Assembly: GCA_963921425.1 (NCBI GenBank)
Contig: OY992834.1
Location: 26,239,923-26,303,922, forward strand
From: Dryas octopetala
Taxonomy: Eukaryota > Streptophyta > Magnoliopsida > Rosales > Rosaceae
Direction of reading: 5' to 3'
DNA: 64,000 bases
Position numbers and translations under genes: made by a program. The notes under the pieces are model-generated. The model made no database searches and was not told the origin of the DNA. It saw nothing but the letters and a program-made list of their open reading frames with translations. This document shows, one piece after another, positions 20,802-33,690 of the stretch (its first letter is position 1; every line of letters starts with the position of its first letter).

Positions 20802-23800
20802 GGCGGAGGGGCAAAGAAGGTTGTGTGTGTAACAGGAGCTTCGGGTTTCATAGCATCATGGCTGGTGAAGCTCTTATTACAAAGAGGCTATATCGTCAAA
20901 GCCACCGTTCGTGACCCAAGTCAGTACTATAATCACTACGATACTATTTCTTTTCTTTTTCTCAATTAACTTTGCTCTTATATATCAAAACACTTCTTCC
21001 AATTCATAAATCTGATATATTTTCAACTTTTTGGTTTTGGTTTGGTTATTGTACGTTTTACAAAAGATGTATATAAGATTAAGTCCTATATATATATATA
21101 TTCAACTCTTAATTTGTAGTGTGATTCTTGAAATTTAAGTATTTTTCCTATATATTCTATATTAATCAGAGGTGGGTGCAAGTTAATAGATTGGAAATTC
21201 CAGTTCTGTCTGAAATCTTTGTAAACAACTCTCAAGACAAAATTTCGGATTTAAAAATTTGGAAATATATATACTCGGAACATAGATCTATCTAAATATT
21301 GGGAGTTTCAAATATATTTAATTTGCACATGTGTTGACTGCATGCATGTAGGCTAAGTGGCAGTCGGAAGCTGAATCAGACCTTCCAATTATATATATAA
21401 CAAATTACCTCTTATAACAAAACACTTCTTCCAATTCATAAATCTGATATATTTTCAACTTCTTGGTTTTGGTTTGGTTATTGTACGTTTTACAAAAGAT
21501 GTATATAAGATTTAAGGCCTATATATATATATATATATATATAGACTTCTTTAATTGAGGTATATCTTATTAGGGCCCACACAAGTCGTTTAGTATCGAT
21601 CTGAACCATTCATTTTTTACATTTTCATTGATAGATCATCCTTGTAAAAAATTAGCTAAATCGGAAATCATTTGTCTATCTAACTTTGATCAAATAAATA
21701 GACGAACCAAATATTTTCGATTAAACCGTCCATTTGTTTTATCAAAGTTAGATAGACAAATGATTTTCGATTTGACTAATTTTTTGCAATGATGATCTAT
21801 TAATTTTTTACAAATGATTTTATATGTATGCCACAGATGACCCAAAGAAAACAGAACACTTACTCGTACTTGATGGAGCAAAAGAAAGGCTTCATTTGTT
21901 CAAAGCAGATTTGTTAGAAGAAGGATCATTTGACACTGTAGTTGATGGGTGTGAAGGTGTTTTCCATACAGCATCACCTGTACTATTTTCAGTCACTGAC
22001 CCACAGGTTCATCCCTTTACCTTCATACTTCAAATGTTCTACTATTCTTGTAACTGCCTTTTGCATAATTTTGTAAATTCATCTGGCATGAATCATACTC
22101 TGTGCATCTTGAGCCAACAGTTAATAAATCAAAGTCAAACTGACATTGCTGAAACATTTGAAAATAAATTTTGTCAAGCCTTTACCAACAAGCGGATATA
22201 AAATTTTACAGCATTATTTTTTTATTGTCTCCAATCTAAAAACGAACTTAGAACAGGAATCTGAAAATCTTTATCTAAGGCAGTTCTATTTACTTTTAGA
22301 GACATGTAACGGAGGCAATTGTCATTACCCATTTAAGAATTACAACCACTAAACCATGAGAAATGTAAACCAACTGCTTCAGTTTCTTTCGTTTTATTAA
22401 CTTTCTGTGGCAATCTGACCCTCAGATTATTTGTTTCAATTTTTTTTGGAGCTATTTTTATGATCTTTTCCCTTATTTCCCATTGACAGAAACTATGATC
22501 TACATCTTTTGTCTTCATAATTTAGCAGTTTCTTTACTTTGCCCATCTTTCTCATTGGAGAACTGGATGGGATTAAATTCCCAGAAATATTTTAGATGTT
22601 TCTTGACGAATTTGATTGGGTTTGCTGAAAGTGGGAAATGATACGGATTCTATTTCCATCTTTGCAGAATCATGTGAATGTGTGTGCGTGTGTGTATTTT
22701 ATTAGAGAATCAAAATACTTTCAAAACTTTTTTTCGTTGTAAAAACTGCAATGATTCTTTGTCTCCACATCTCAGGCAGAATTAATTGACCCTGCAGTAA
22801 AGGGAACGCTTAACGTTCTTAAATCATGCGTAAAGTTTCCTACTGTGAAGAGGGTAGTTTTAACATCTTCTATGGCTTCAGTTTTGTTCAATGGAAGACC
22901 TTTGACCCCTGATGTGGTAGTTGATGAAACATGGTTTTCGGATCCACTTGTATGTGAGAAGTTGGAGGTACGTATATATGTTCACATACTGATTATCTTC
23001 TTCCAAGTTTCAGCTTTTATTCATGATCCTGTGTTATATTTTCCATGACTACTAGAAACAAAATTTAACTTGTCAACTTAACAAATGTCTTGGTCCAATT
23101 ATGCAAGAGGTGAATAATTGTGCAATCTGCCGTATTTCTCCTACAGAAGTAGCTTTCAAGTTTTTCTGCATTCCTTTTTCACTGAAATCATTAAACTTTG
23201 GTTAAAAGCAAGAATCATTGCAATTGTTTTTCCTCAAAGCCTTTATACAATCAGGCACTTCTTCCATCCAAATCATTGGTTCATCAGCTTTTTAGCTATA
23301 ATTCAATGTCATTCTTTTTTCTTGTTCTAAGAGCAATATAGCAATAAATATCCCAGTTTTTTCTTACCCCAAAAATTTATCTTAGTTCTTCACTTAAAAA
23401 CATTGGTTGGTTGCATGTTGTACTAATATAAATCAAAGTCAAAGCAAAAATTGTTGGTAAGCATAACATAAGACAAAGCAGTATATCTTGGTTTAGTATG
23501 AACTTCCTCTTTTGTTTGTTCAGCAATGGTATCTGCTTTCAAAAACTTTAGCCGAGGAGGCTGCTTGGAAATTTGCTAAAGGAAATGGGATTGACTTGGT
23601 TACGATACATCCACCATATGTGATTGGTCCACTCTTGCAGCCAACTCTTAATCTCTCTGTGGAGATGATTCTGAATCTAGGTACATTTCAGCAACTTCTT
23701 TCTTATCTTGCTTGGTTAGGGAAGAGGGTGATGACAAGTCAGGTCATTTTTCAGAAAATTAGATGTGTCAAAACATTTGCTTAAAGTAGGAATGTTTATC

Positions 23801-25202
23801 CAAAATTAAAGTAACTAGATGTTGGTTCGAGTAACAAAATAAAGTTTAAAGTTAGTCATTTGAAATATAAAACTAATCTGTCCAGAGCTTCTACAATTCT
23901 AGTTGATAAAGTGAATTAAATCCCTTCCTACCTACTTAATTCACTTCCTACCTACTCTTTTTGTTATCAGAATAAGTAGTTTATTTCCTTTGGGATTTCC
24001 ATGGTAACCTCTTTCCGTACAGAGTAGTTCACAGAAATATAAAAGTACTCCGACATTTTGATCTAGAGCAGCCTGAAACTTATAGGTTGATGTCATCTTA
24101 CTGCTTGGGTTAAACTTATTTCAAGATATGGAGCCTGGGGGTACTTAATGAGAAATGCTTTAATCTTTATACATTATCCATTTTGGTTTTCCACCTCTTC
24201 ATCAACAATTTTCAGACCTACTAAATTCCAATGGCCCAGTAGAATATTTTCAACCCTTTTGTTTGAAATGATTCTTATGCAAGCAGTAGATTTGTTTTTA
24301 GTCTTTTGTTTATTTTTTAATGCAGATGAAGCAATAACCGGCACATATCTATCTACTGATGTTAGAGATGTTGCCTCTGCTCATATTCAAGCATTTGAAG
24401 TTCCTTCAGCTAGTGGACGATATTGTTTAGTTGGACATGCTACACCCATTTCCGAGGCTTTGAGGATTTTACAAAAACTTCATCCCACTTTTTGCCTTCC
24501 TGGAAAGTAAGTTATCATTTGCAAAGATGCCACAAATTGGTGCTGTTGCCATTGATTAAGGTTTCTTTATCCCACCCCGGCCAAAATAAAAAAAGGGTTC
24601 CTTTATTCCACCAATTTACACGTTTAACTCGTCTATTAGAGGCTGTGTTCTACTCAGTTTAAATGTTGTGCATCTTTATTAGGGTCTGAGCTCCTCTTCT
24701 TACTCGTTTACAGTAAAATCAGCAAGAAAAGATTAGTTATCATATCACGATGCATTGACACTGGCACAAATTGCCCTTTTTTGCCATTTGGATTTGAAAG
24801 AATTCCATATACTGAGAATAAAATTTAATTTACATTTGCAACTCACTTGAAATTTTACGTTGGCTAAGAATTTAATTGCGGTTGTTGTTTAGAATTTTTT
24901 GTAGCATATATGGTTCGATTCTTCATAATACTGCATTAGATCAAATTACCAATTTTCATATTAGTTAAATATGCCACTAATGAAAACTCCCTGAATGTGG
25001 CATATTTCCAAGGAAAATTCATCTTCTTTATTTTTTTATTTATTTCATTGTTATCAGATATGAGGATGACAAACCTTCTGACGCAACATATCAAGTATCC
25101 CAGGAGAAAGCAAAAGGTTTGGGAGTTACTTTCCTTCCATTGGAAGTAAGTCTTAGGGACACCGTTGAAGGCCTCAAGGAGAAGGGCTTCCTCAAGGTTT
25201 GA
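20799..25202 (+). CDS. Phenylacetaldehyde reductase / cinnamoyl-CoA reductase-like protein, copy C
   Basis: Six exons: 20799-20919, 21837-22006, 22776-22967, 23524-23680, 24326-24506 and 25058-25202. They total 966 nt and give 321 residues, with the same intron phases as copy B. It keeps [14 protein letters not shown] and YLLSK (Tyr and Lys of the catalytic pair) and also lacks the CCR NWYCY motif. Differences from copy B include MGGGAKK for MGGEAKK, LLVLDG for [14 protein letters not shown] for [13 protein letters not shown] for FPNVK, VLFNG for VLVNG, YLLSK for YMLSK and HPPYV for HPPHV. A shorter exon 4 end also joins as [14 protein letters not shown]. These changes lie near the substrate pocket side and could alter preference; that is inference. 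A cytosolic NADPH-dependent reductase is expected. Confidence 0.88.
21417..21505. repeat. Local re-duplication of PAR-C intron 1 sequence
   Basis: The block ACACTTCTTCCAATTCATAA through TACAAAAGATGTATATAAGA at about 20989-21080 is repeated at about 21421-21510 in the same intron. Copy B has this block once. Confidence 0.7.
21543..21805. mobile_element. Truncated long fold-back MITE in PAR-C intron 1
   Basis: It follows a (TA)n run and starts with a TTGAGGTATAT-type end. The interior is a self-complementary hairpin (ATCATTTGTCTATCTAACTTTG and its inverse TAGATAGACAAATGATTTTC) as in the complete element at 34514-34940. The right terminal repeat is missing. Confidence 0.8.
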
Positions 25203-25829
25203 ATTATGCAGCTGACAGCAACTTGTTTGCTGCACAAGTTGGTGGCATGTTGTCTTTGGAAGTGTGTTTTCTGCTAAATTTCTCTAGAGATGATGAAAAT
25301 AATATTGTTGGTGTTGAGACTTTCTTAAATTTATACTATCAAGCCCCAAATGCTTACAAGTTGCGTTCAGCTCTTTATGGCTCAATTATAAAAAGAGTTT
25401 TTACCAAACTAGTAAAAGTGTACATTGGAAGTCATGGGGATGGATCCCATACATGGGGGATTGCTCCCAGCCCTGGGGGATTCCATGTGTATGCATATAC
25501 ACTTGAACCTTATAGTCAGTTCACTGTTGAGCTTAAAATAAATAAATTATGTTGTTGTGTGTGTTATTATAATTTTTCTCTTATTTTCTTATTCATTCTC
25601 CATAATTATTTGCTTTCTTTTAGTAGCAATAAAAGTGCCTGATGTAATTGGCACTTCACTCATAACTCCTTTATGCTTGTTTAATGATGGGAAATTATTT
25701 CATATGATTATATATTTTATAGAGATAATTAGGCTTAGATAATTTAGAAAAACAGTTTTTACATAGAGACTGTGGGTGTTTTAAAATTTATAAAAAAATT
25801 ATTTTAATTTATAATAAAGTTTTTCCGCG

Positions 25830-26480
25830 ATTTGAAGGTTATTTCACCTCCTAGGATATAAAGTAGGTTTTGTATCCAAAATCTCGGAGTTAAAACTTAA
25901 CATAAAATCGTCAAAGAAGAAAAATAAAATGACTTAATTAAAAATTCTAAATTACTACCGGTCTTAGTTTAAAAAAGACTCATAAAATGGACTGAATTCT
26001 AAGTCTTCATATTTTATATTAGGTTTGCAAGTTTCCTTCAAAAATCTTTTTAATTCATAATAAAGTCTTTTTAATTTATAAAAAAATTCTTTTAATTCAT
26101 AATAAGTTTTTCCGCGATTTGAAGGGTATTTCACCTCTTAGGATATAGAGTAGGCTTTGTATCCAAAATCTCAGAGTTAAAACTTAATATAAAACCGTCA
26201 AATAAGAAAAATAAAAGAACTTAATTAAAAACTCTAAATTACTACCAGTCTTAGTCTAAAAAAGGCTCATAAAATGGACAGAACTCTAAGTCTTCCTATT
26301 TTATATTAGGTTTGCAAGTTTCTTTCAAAAATCTCGGAATCAAAACCTAACATAAAACTGTCAAAGAAAAAAAATAAAAGAACTTAATTAAAAATTCTAA
26401 ATCACTACCGATCTTAGTGTAATAAAGACTCATAAAATGGACTGAACTCTAAGTCTTCCTATTTTATATTAGGTTTGTAA
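25830..26480. repeat. Imperfect tandem repeats downstream of PAR-C
   Basis: A unit of about 200-280 bp occurs about three times. It contains CGCGATTTGAAGG, ATCTCGGAGTTAAAACTTAA, CTTAATTAAAAATTCTAAAT and ATTTTATATTAGGTTTGCAA; starts are near 25837, 26113 and 26331 (the last partial). The left unit has a different arrangement here. Confidence 0.75.
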
Positions 26481-27679
26481 GTTATGTAATTTGTTCTCAT
26501 ATATTTCATATTAGGTTGCTAGTTATGTAACCAATTCTCATATATATTGCAAAACCATTTCTCTGCTCCCACGATCATATCAAAATTGTCATAGCAAAAC
26601 CCATCTCCTTCATACTCCTAATTCTTTATAACCAACCAACCAAGAGAGAGACTAGATGATTAACCAACTGTGATGTTCATTAATTGAAATAACTTGGTAC
26701 TTTTTTTTTGGGTCAAATGAAATTAACTCATACACACACATCATTCTCTTAAATATAACGAAGATTCTAATTTAGCAAAAGTTTTGAAGCTTAGTTCCAC
26801 GTTAAAAAACTCTATTCTAGGAGTTTAGTCCCTAAATTTTAAGGCCTCGTTGAATGCGTAGGATATGATTAGTAGGATATGATTAGATATGATAAATGAC
26901 TAAATTCATGTATATTCAAATAAGAAATTTCTAACTTAAAGAAATAAGATGTATTAAGATGGACTAATCATAAGGAGAGACTTATCCCTTCTAATCCCCC
27001 CCAAAATGTAAGATTAAATAATTCATGTTCTTCTCATCTTCTTCTTTCAAGTTAGAAAATACCCTCCATGTTCTTTCTTGAATGCACATGAATTTAACTA
27101 TTTATCCTATCTAATCCTATTCTATGCACCAAACGAGAAATATCAACCCTAAACTATGAATGAGCTCCAAATAGCACCTTGCAGCTCTTAAAAAATGAAT
27201 CACCATGAAAAAAAATTTAAAACTTATGTTTGGATACTTGGATAGCCTATTCCTTCCTTTTTTGTATCAAACAGCCAAACAAGCACAACCCCAATTCACC
27301 GATTGCGAAGACAACTGTGTCACTGTGTGCTTCGGTTTCTTGTTGCGGCTCTCTAGCAACATACCCAGTGACATTTTTGCAATCTGACTTGTCTACACAC
27401 ACAGACATTCTTTGTCTTTATTGTTTAACTGGTCCTCTCTCTGCCTGCATGTTACTCTTCTTAACCTCTACTTAGAGTCTTATTCTTTGGCGGAATCCCA
27501 TAGTTCCTATACAGTTTGCAAGACTTGGTTCAGCTTAGCATTCAGCAACTTGGAGGAGAATTCTCAGATTGTGCCACCAGAAAAGCATATGTATTGATTT
27601 CATCTTGGATTGTTCACATAAAAATGTAATAAAGAACCCTAAGACCATCCTTGTTACAAACATAAGAAGACTATTTTGC

Positions 27680-28966
27680 TTACTCATATTCTGCAATCTC
27701 AAAAACTCGGGCAGTTCCATCAGTAGATACTGAAACAAGAAACTTCAGGTCGGCAGATACAGAGAGAGACTGAATGTGTTCACTGTGCCCATTGAAGGTT
27801 CTCACACAATCACCAGAGAGACTATCCCATAATCGAACCTTCCCATCCGCACAACCTGTTGCTAGGTACCTTGATCCACCAAGCCATGTCAAGCATGTCA
27901 CTCCATCCTGACCACAAGTAAGATTTCTTCCATTAGACCAGTTGCGGAGATTTAAAATCCTGAAGTATTATCAGCCAACACATTGACATTGACTGGAACC
28001 AAACAAGCTGGTAATCAGTTGAAATATGTAAAAAGAAGAATAAATGATACAGGATGAAACTCCAAAACACCTCATGGTCACATGTGGAACGGGGCAATGA
28101 GTGCTGCAAATCCCAGATAATAAGCTTATTATCCATACCTCCTGTTGCAGCCCAAGGGGAGCTGTCATACACAAATACAATTCAAGGCATGAGTATAATG
28201 GCAGTATACTACATTTGAGTCGCACTGATTGCAAAGATTCAAAAACTACACATAGTTCACTAACTTCAAAATTTCAAAATTCTTTAACTACATTTCTTTT
28301 TCTTTTTTTCAAAACCATTCTTGCAGGACCTAAGAATTTAACTCATTCCATACAGATCAATATAAGTATCCAACGATTCAACTTTCATTAAATTGATGTG
28401 CACAAAGATAATTGTAGCAAGAGTCACTCATATTATTCACATCTTGAGATCAAACAGCCATGATCAAAGGGATCACACACATTTGCTTATAAACAAAGAA
28501 ATAGTTAGTTAACTGCATCTGCATGGTTTGATTCCACTGTTTCCAAATAAACCAAGGCTTAAGTTGAAAAACTCCCAAGTTTGATATTCTCCCCAATGCC
28601 TCATGTATAGCTGTTGATGTCATAGAATGGTCAACACAACTCATGGTTATTCACAAAAAAATTACATGAAACTTTTCATTATGATTATTAAAAATTCACC
28701 GCAAGTGTGCCACAAATCCTGATCGGTCAGGCTAATAGTTGATAAAACCATGCATTCTTGAAATGTGGTTGACGCAACGACTTGTAGATGATCCAAGCAG
28801 AAGAAAATTTTAAATTGCTCCAATGAAAGGGTGGTCTTTCTGAAATTGGCACTTGGACACACTATTGCGAAATTCAAGTGTCCATGTTGTTTCTATAGCT
28901 CATCATCAAATGCAGAAGCCATTTTTCTTTCCTTTTTTATTGTTGTAACATAAATAGAACCTCCTC

Positions 28967-29001
<35 letters not shown>

Positions 29002-31748
29002 CTGAGAGGATTGATTGTACCTTGGTGCAAGTCCGATACATTCGACTGAATCTAAATGTGAAACCAAGGAACTAACGACCTATTCATTGGAAAAAAAAAA
29101 TAAAATTAATATAAAATAAAATAAAATATTAAAGGCCTGATAATTATAGAAGTTAAACCAGGGAACTAACGACCAAACATCCTTCCAGTTGTATTGAATA
29201 ATACATCATACCTTTCCAGTTGTTATGTTTGCAATATGGATAGAACCATCAATAGAACCAGTAATAGCTAGAGTTGAATCAGAGCTTATTGCTAAGCATG
29301 TCAGTCCAGCAGTATGGTACGGGTGACCTAGAACACAAAATGTGTCAAAATTGCCAATCAAAGGACAAACAAGTACCATCTTCTGTCACTTCATTTTAAA
29401 ATAAACTAGTACGATGATGGAACTGGAATACTCAGGACTATAGAACCATAAGCATGCTCAGATCCAAAAGGAATAACTTACAATAGATAAGGAATGATAG
29501 AAATTCAGGAAAAGATACTTTGGATAAATTATGTTATGAAACAGATTATTCAGGAAAAGATACTTTGGATAAATTATGTTATGAAACAGATTGAACTAGG
29601 AGAGGAGGAAAACATAAAATTTGAAAGAAGTTCATTATAGATAATCAATTTCGGGGAAAAGGTGGAGGGATAGACCTTCCACCCAAGTTTCGGTATTGGC
29701 ACCTTATAAAAAATAAACTTTCGGCTGATATAAGAGTACACCAGCTGAAATTTTGAACCTTGTGTGCATGATTGTTGCAGAACCTGATGTATATTTCTCC
29801 TTGGATATATTAAAACAATACCTGTGTGTCATTCTCATCTTCGTTTTGTTTAGAGGCTGTCCCACTTCCTCATATTTTGGGTTTTGGAAAGGCAGGGTTC
29901 TTAATGAAGTTGGAAAACATCGCACCATCAATTGGTCATAAATAGAATAAGCAGTGAGATCAAGCTTCTCCACATCTTCAAAGCCTAGCTTTCAAATGTT
30001 TAAACTTAATTCTATTTCCCAATAAGCAAGGAAATACATCATTATGATTTGGATTTTTAACTTTTCATTCTACCTTTTCTGTATTGCTTTTTGCTCCCAA
30101 ACTTCAACTACTTTAATTTGTAAGGACGAACAATATAGAAAATTTTATATGAAAATCCAAACACATACCTTGTACCACATGAATGTTCTCACCACTTTTA
30201 GGATTCCATATTCTCAAAGTTGCATCATCAGAACCAGTGCATATTGTTTTACCTTAAGCAACCAGCAAAAGACCTTTTCAAATTAGTTTAAATATGAAAT
30301 GGGTAATAACTACAGTTTACTAAAAAGAGGGGGAAAAGCATCAAGAAGAAAGAATAGTTGCATACCATCAGGGGTAAAATCACCACAAGTTACGCTACTT
30401 CCATGACTTGAAAATAAATTAAGATAGGAACCTTTGTCGGCATTCCACATCCAAACCGTAGAGTCCTCCGAACCAGCCAAGACCAGGTGCCCTCTAGGAT
30501 GCCACCTGACCCACTGAGAAGTCACATAGTCCATATTAAATTTTCGTTAATTTATGGTATAATAGCAATAGTACAGAAATTCTGCCCAAAATCTTACCTC
30601 AATCCCCCCTCCCGGACCATCAAGAGCACTCTTTAGATTTCCAGATGTTACATCCCAAATTTGAATAATTCCATCCAAACTTGCAGATGCAAGCAACTGT
30701 CCATCAGTACTAAATGCTAAACCAGAAACAGATTCCTTATGACCTGCAGAGCAGCTTCCAAGAAGTTAAATTGACGAAAAGTGGACATATGATCGAATAA
30801 ATGTATACAGCGTACTACTTCTGGAGCTAGGGGTCTAAGGTGAAATTGGGTTTATACTAAAGCAAATAATTATGGATAACAATGCAAAGTACACAATTCT
30901 CTCATACATGTACACCTACCTTGGAGCTCATGAGCCCAATCTCCTTGTCCAATCTTCCAAAGAAACCCTCTATCATCTCCACCCCCAGTTGCAACTAACG
31001 TAGGATCTGTTGGGCTGCAGACAACTGTGTAAAGTTCACCTGTCCAGAAAAGGAAGATACTTGATACACTATATTTCTAAGTAATCCAAGACATGGCAAG
31101 GCCCGAGTTAAGCAGCAAAGCATCAACCAGTAGTCAATGCTACAATGCACTGCAATTCTATAATGGCCCACCTCTATTAGAGAGATGGTACACTAGATGG
31201 TACAAAGAGATGGTCTCCCTAGCAATTTCCTTCTATAATGTAATTCACTTAGACTATTATGACTTGTAGTGAAGTCGCTATTGACTATTAAGAAAACATA
31301 ATGTGTGTGTTACAACGGGTGAAATGCATAAAAAAGGGTAGCTCTTACCGGCGTGACCCGTAAAAATGTGCATGGAATCATCAGCCTCATCTGAAACAAA
31401 TAAAAACATACATACCATACCAATCAATCAAATAAAATTCATGAGAAAAGAAAAAAAGAACCCATATCATACATAAGGAATTACATGCCGAAGAAAATGG
31501 GTTCTAGTGAAGTGGCATACCAACAATTTCATCATCTGCATCTGCATCAGGAAGATCTGCAACCCACAACACATGACCAAGAAATTAACAAATATTATTT
31601 CATATATTGTATACAAATATAAGGAGAGAGTGAGAGGACCTTCTTCATCCACATCGACTTCATGAATGATGTCGGCTTCGTCAAGGAAAACCTCGCCTTG
31701 GTCATCTTCTTCTTCTTCTTCATGAAGAGAATGAGCTAGATTGCTCAT
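27680..31748 (-). CDS. Angio-associated migratory cell protein (AAMP)-like WD40 repeat protein, intact copy
   Basis: Eleven exons in transcription order: 31748-31640, 31556-31521, 31390-31349, 31039-30920, 30743-30598, 30513-30366, 30252-30169, 29327-29212, 29079-29021, 28161-28071 and 27907-27680. They total 1179 nt and give 392 residues, all with GT-AG junctions and continuous phase. An acidic N-terminus (EEEEEDDQGEVFLDEAD) is followed by WD40 repeats. The AAMP hallmark WVRWHPRGHLVLAGSEDSTVWMW corresponds to exon 6 (residues from 139). Later repeats include GSDDATLRIW, TGSIDGS and ATGGMDNKLIIWD, with LATGCADGKVRLWD near the end. Plants carry one such gene (Arabidopsis At1g71840 family) and its molecular role is poorly known; a beta-propeller scaffold is expected. 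Because the left copy is broken, this is the working copy in the window. Confidence 0.9.
28971..28999. repeat. (AG)n microsatellite in AAMP intron 9
   Basis: A run of about 14-15 AG units, 22 bp beyond the exon 9 donor on the minus strand. It lies within the stretch missing from the left copy. Confidence 0.95.
31165..31224. mobile_element. Flipped and half-deleted mini-element, right unit
   Basis: This is the interior of the 15920-16001 element in reverse orientation, followed by one intact terminal repeat (GAGATGGTCTCCCTAGCA). The other terminal repeat is missing; the left side joins at ATGG, a tetranucleotide that also occurs in both the flank and the element. Confidence 0.8.
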
Positions 31749-31906
31749 CTTCTTCCAATCTCTAACACATAGAAAAACTTAATGAGGGTTGAGTTCTTTT
31801 GGGAAAATAGTCATAGTGCCTTAGGTGGGGTTGGATTTTTTTTTTTTCTCTCTCTTTTGGCGCTGACAGAAACTTGGTACAAACTAAAGGCTAAAACTTA
31901 CTTATC

Positions 31907-31997
31907 CCTTGTTGTATACAACATGTGTGTGTCTCACATGTTGTATACAACAAGGTAAAACCTACACAGTACACACACATGTTGTATACAACAAGGT
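31907..31997. promoter_or_regulatory. Triple 21-bp palindromic repeat upstream of intact AAMP
   Basis: CCTTGTTGTATACAACATGT (plus G) at 31907-31927 is followed by its inverse at 31935-31955, then again at 31977-31997. TTGTATACAA is itself palindromic. The first two can form a perfect 21-bp stem with a loop of 7 bases. They lie about 160-250 bp upstream of the AAMP start codon; regulatory function is inference. Confidence 0.6.
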
Positions 31998-32271
31998 AAA
32001 ACCTACTGCTTCAAATTCTAGCAAGACAAATATTTGAAACACTAGAAACAACACTAGCAACACAACAAAATAAGTCTGGGCATTTGTTTTGTTTCGAAAC
32101 AAAAATATGCGGAAGAAGCAGAATTGCAGCAAACCCCAAAATAAGTTTGAGCATAAATCTGCCGGCAAAACATTTAAAAGAAAGAAAAAAATTGCAGCCA
32201 AAACCAACCTAACAACACTACAACAGTAAAAAAGTAGAAGAAGAAGAAGAAGATAAATAATACATCACCTC

Positions 32272-32383
32272 CAATTTCGTCTACAGCCACCAAGATCTCC
32301 TCTAAGCCACCAGGAATGGGTTCCTCCAACGTCCAAACAAAGCACGTCATTCCTTTGAATTTTCCTTTTAAAAACCAGTGCAA
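32272..32383 (-). other. Possible short exon, unidentified
   Basis: The minus strand holds a short open stretch starting ATG at 32383 (MHWFLKGKFKGMTCFVWTLE, then about 17 more codons) and ending at a plausible donor (GGAG followed by GTGATG) near 32272. Codon content looks more protein-like than the surroundings, but no family was recognised and no partner exon was found. It could be an upstream leader exon of the AAMP gene or a relic. Confidence 0.2.
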
Positions 32384-32399
32384 ACGGCGACGTTTGGAT

Positions 32400-33259
32400 C
32401 TGGTACGGTTTAAGAGGAAAATTAGGGACTGCTCATCGGTCAGTTCGGTGAGATATTAGGAGTAGGACTTACCAAAACTAAAATAAAAGATTTTGGTATT
32501 TTTCGGTGTAAACACAATTTTTCTGTAAATGTGATAACAAGAGAAAAATATACAAAGTATATGTGTTTGTATTTATGATTTTGAGGTTACAATCTTTGGT
32601 TCTCTTTTGATTCGATCCGTTTTGATCTTGATTCGAAAATGGTAGACACTTGATCTCGAACAAAATAATATTTGAGAGAGAGCCAACCTTGTATTGGGTT
32701 TGATCACTTTCTCGATTTGATTTTGATTCAAGGGTGGTAGACACTTGATCTTGAATAAGACAGGTGATAACAGGGAGCCGGCCTTGTGTTGGGCTTGATG
32801 GCTTCCTCGTTGATTTGTTGTTTAGAGCGTTTGACTCTATTTGGAATTTGGAGCGTTTGGCTCCGTTGGAGAAAGGAAGTCTTGGGCTTGATTTGAGATT
32901 TTAGTGATATTCTACCGAAATTTCAGTGTCTACATTCGGTGCAGTAATTTTTTATAAACTTTAGTTTGTGGTAATTTTGGTATCAAATACTTTCGATTTA
33001 CTTTGGTTCATTTTCGATATAATTACCAATATAAATTGAAATTTAATCAAATATGATGCATAACATATAATGTTTGATGAATATATATTTGCATGAGTAG
33101 TATTGATAGTTTAGTATAGTACTGGTATTAATTGCAATAATATTAATATTAGTAATATATACTATTATAAGTAGTTTAGTAATGTATATCAGCTAGTATA
33201 TATCCTATTAATTTAGTATGTATATATACCGATAAATATGAGTATATATATATATATAT
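32400..33259. other. Repeat-like AT-rich spacer
   Basis: Contains TTTTGGTATTTTTCGGT and TTTCGATTTACTTTGGTTC patterns that recur in inverse style at about 35180-35405 (ACCAAACCAA, AATTCGGTAAAAACC). This suggests an older element whose middle was filled by the fold-back cluster. No gene seen. Confidence 0.4.
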
Positions 33260-33654
33260 AGGCCTCTTTTGTTGAGGTATACCTCATCTTAAACATGATA
33301 AGGTATAACTTGTGGGACTCATTCCACATTGTAATTTGATGATCGAAGCCGTCTATTTTATAAGTCTCTATACAAGGATCATCCTTACAAAAAATTAGGT
33401 AAATCAGAAACCATTAAGACATCTAATTGTGATAGAATAAATAGACGAATATATGAATTCTATTAATACTTGAAATGATGGCCCTTTAATCGAATGGTTA
33501 AATGATTTCAGATTTATCTAATTTTTTGCAAGGATGATCCTTATATATAGACTTAAAAATAGACGGCTTCGATCATCGAATTACAATGCGAAATAGGTCC
33601 CACGAGCCATACATCATCATGTTTAAGTTGAGATATACCTCAACGAAAGGGGTC
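33260..33654. mobile_element. Long fold-back MITE 1
   Basis: The ends GGCCTCTTTTGTTGAGGTAT and (complemented) GACCCCTTTCGTTGAGGTAT match. Inverted arms continue inward for most of the element (AGCCGTCTATTTTA, GGATCATCCTT and their complements). It is embedded in a (TA)n tract on both sides. Confidence 0.85.
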
Positions 33655-33690
33655 TGTGTATATATAAATATATATATATATATACAAAAA

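Larger units (their letters stand above)
16393..31607. repeat. Segmental tandem duplication, right unit
   Basis: A direct copy of 1452-16392, beginning immediately at the AAMP-intron/repeat junction near 16392. It contains a longer reductase pseudogene, PAR-C, the 3' flank repeat and exons 2-11 of the intact AAMP gene. It ends near 31607 in AAMP intron 1, where the left copy leaves homology (left: GTATACATAATTT; right: GTATACAAATATA). Confidence 0.93.

Noticed and set aside
28650..28920. Possible separate gene in AAMP intron 9 (open minus frame of 71 residues)
   Set aside because: No recognised family, no splice partner, and it lies wholly within an intron of the intact AAMP gene.
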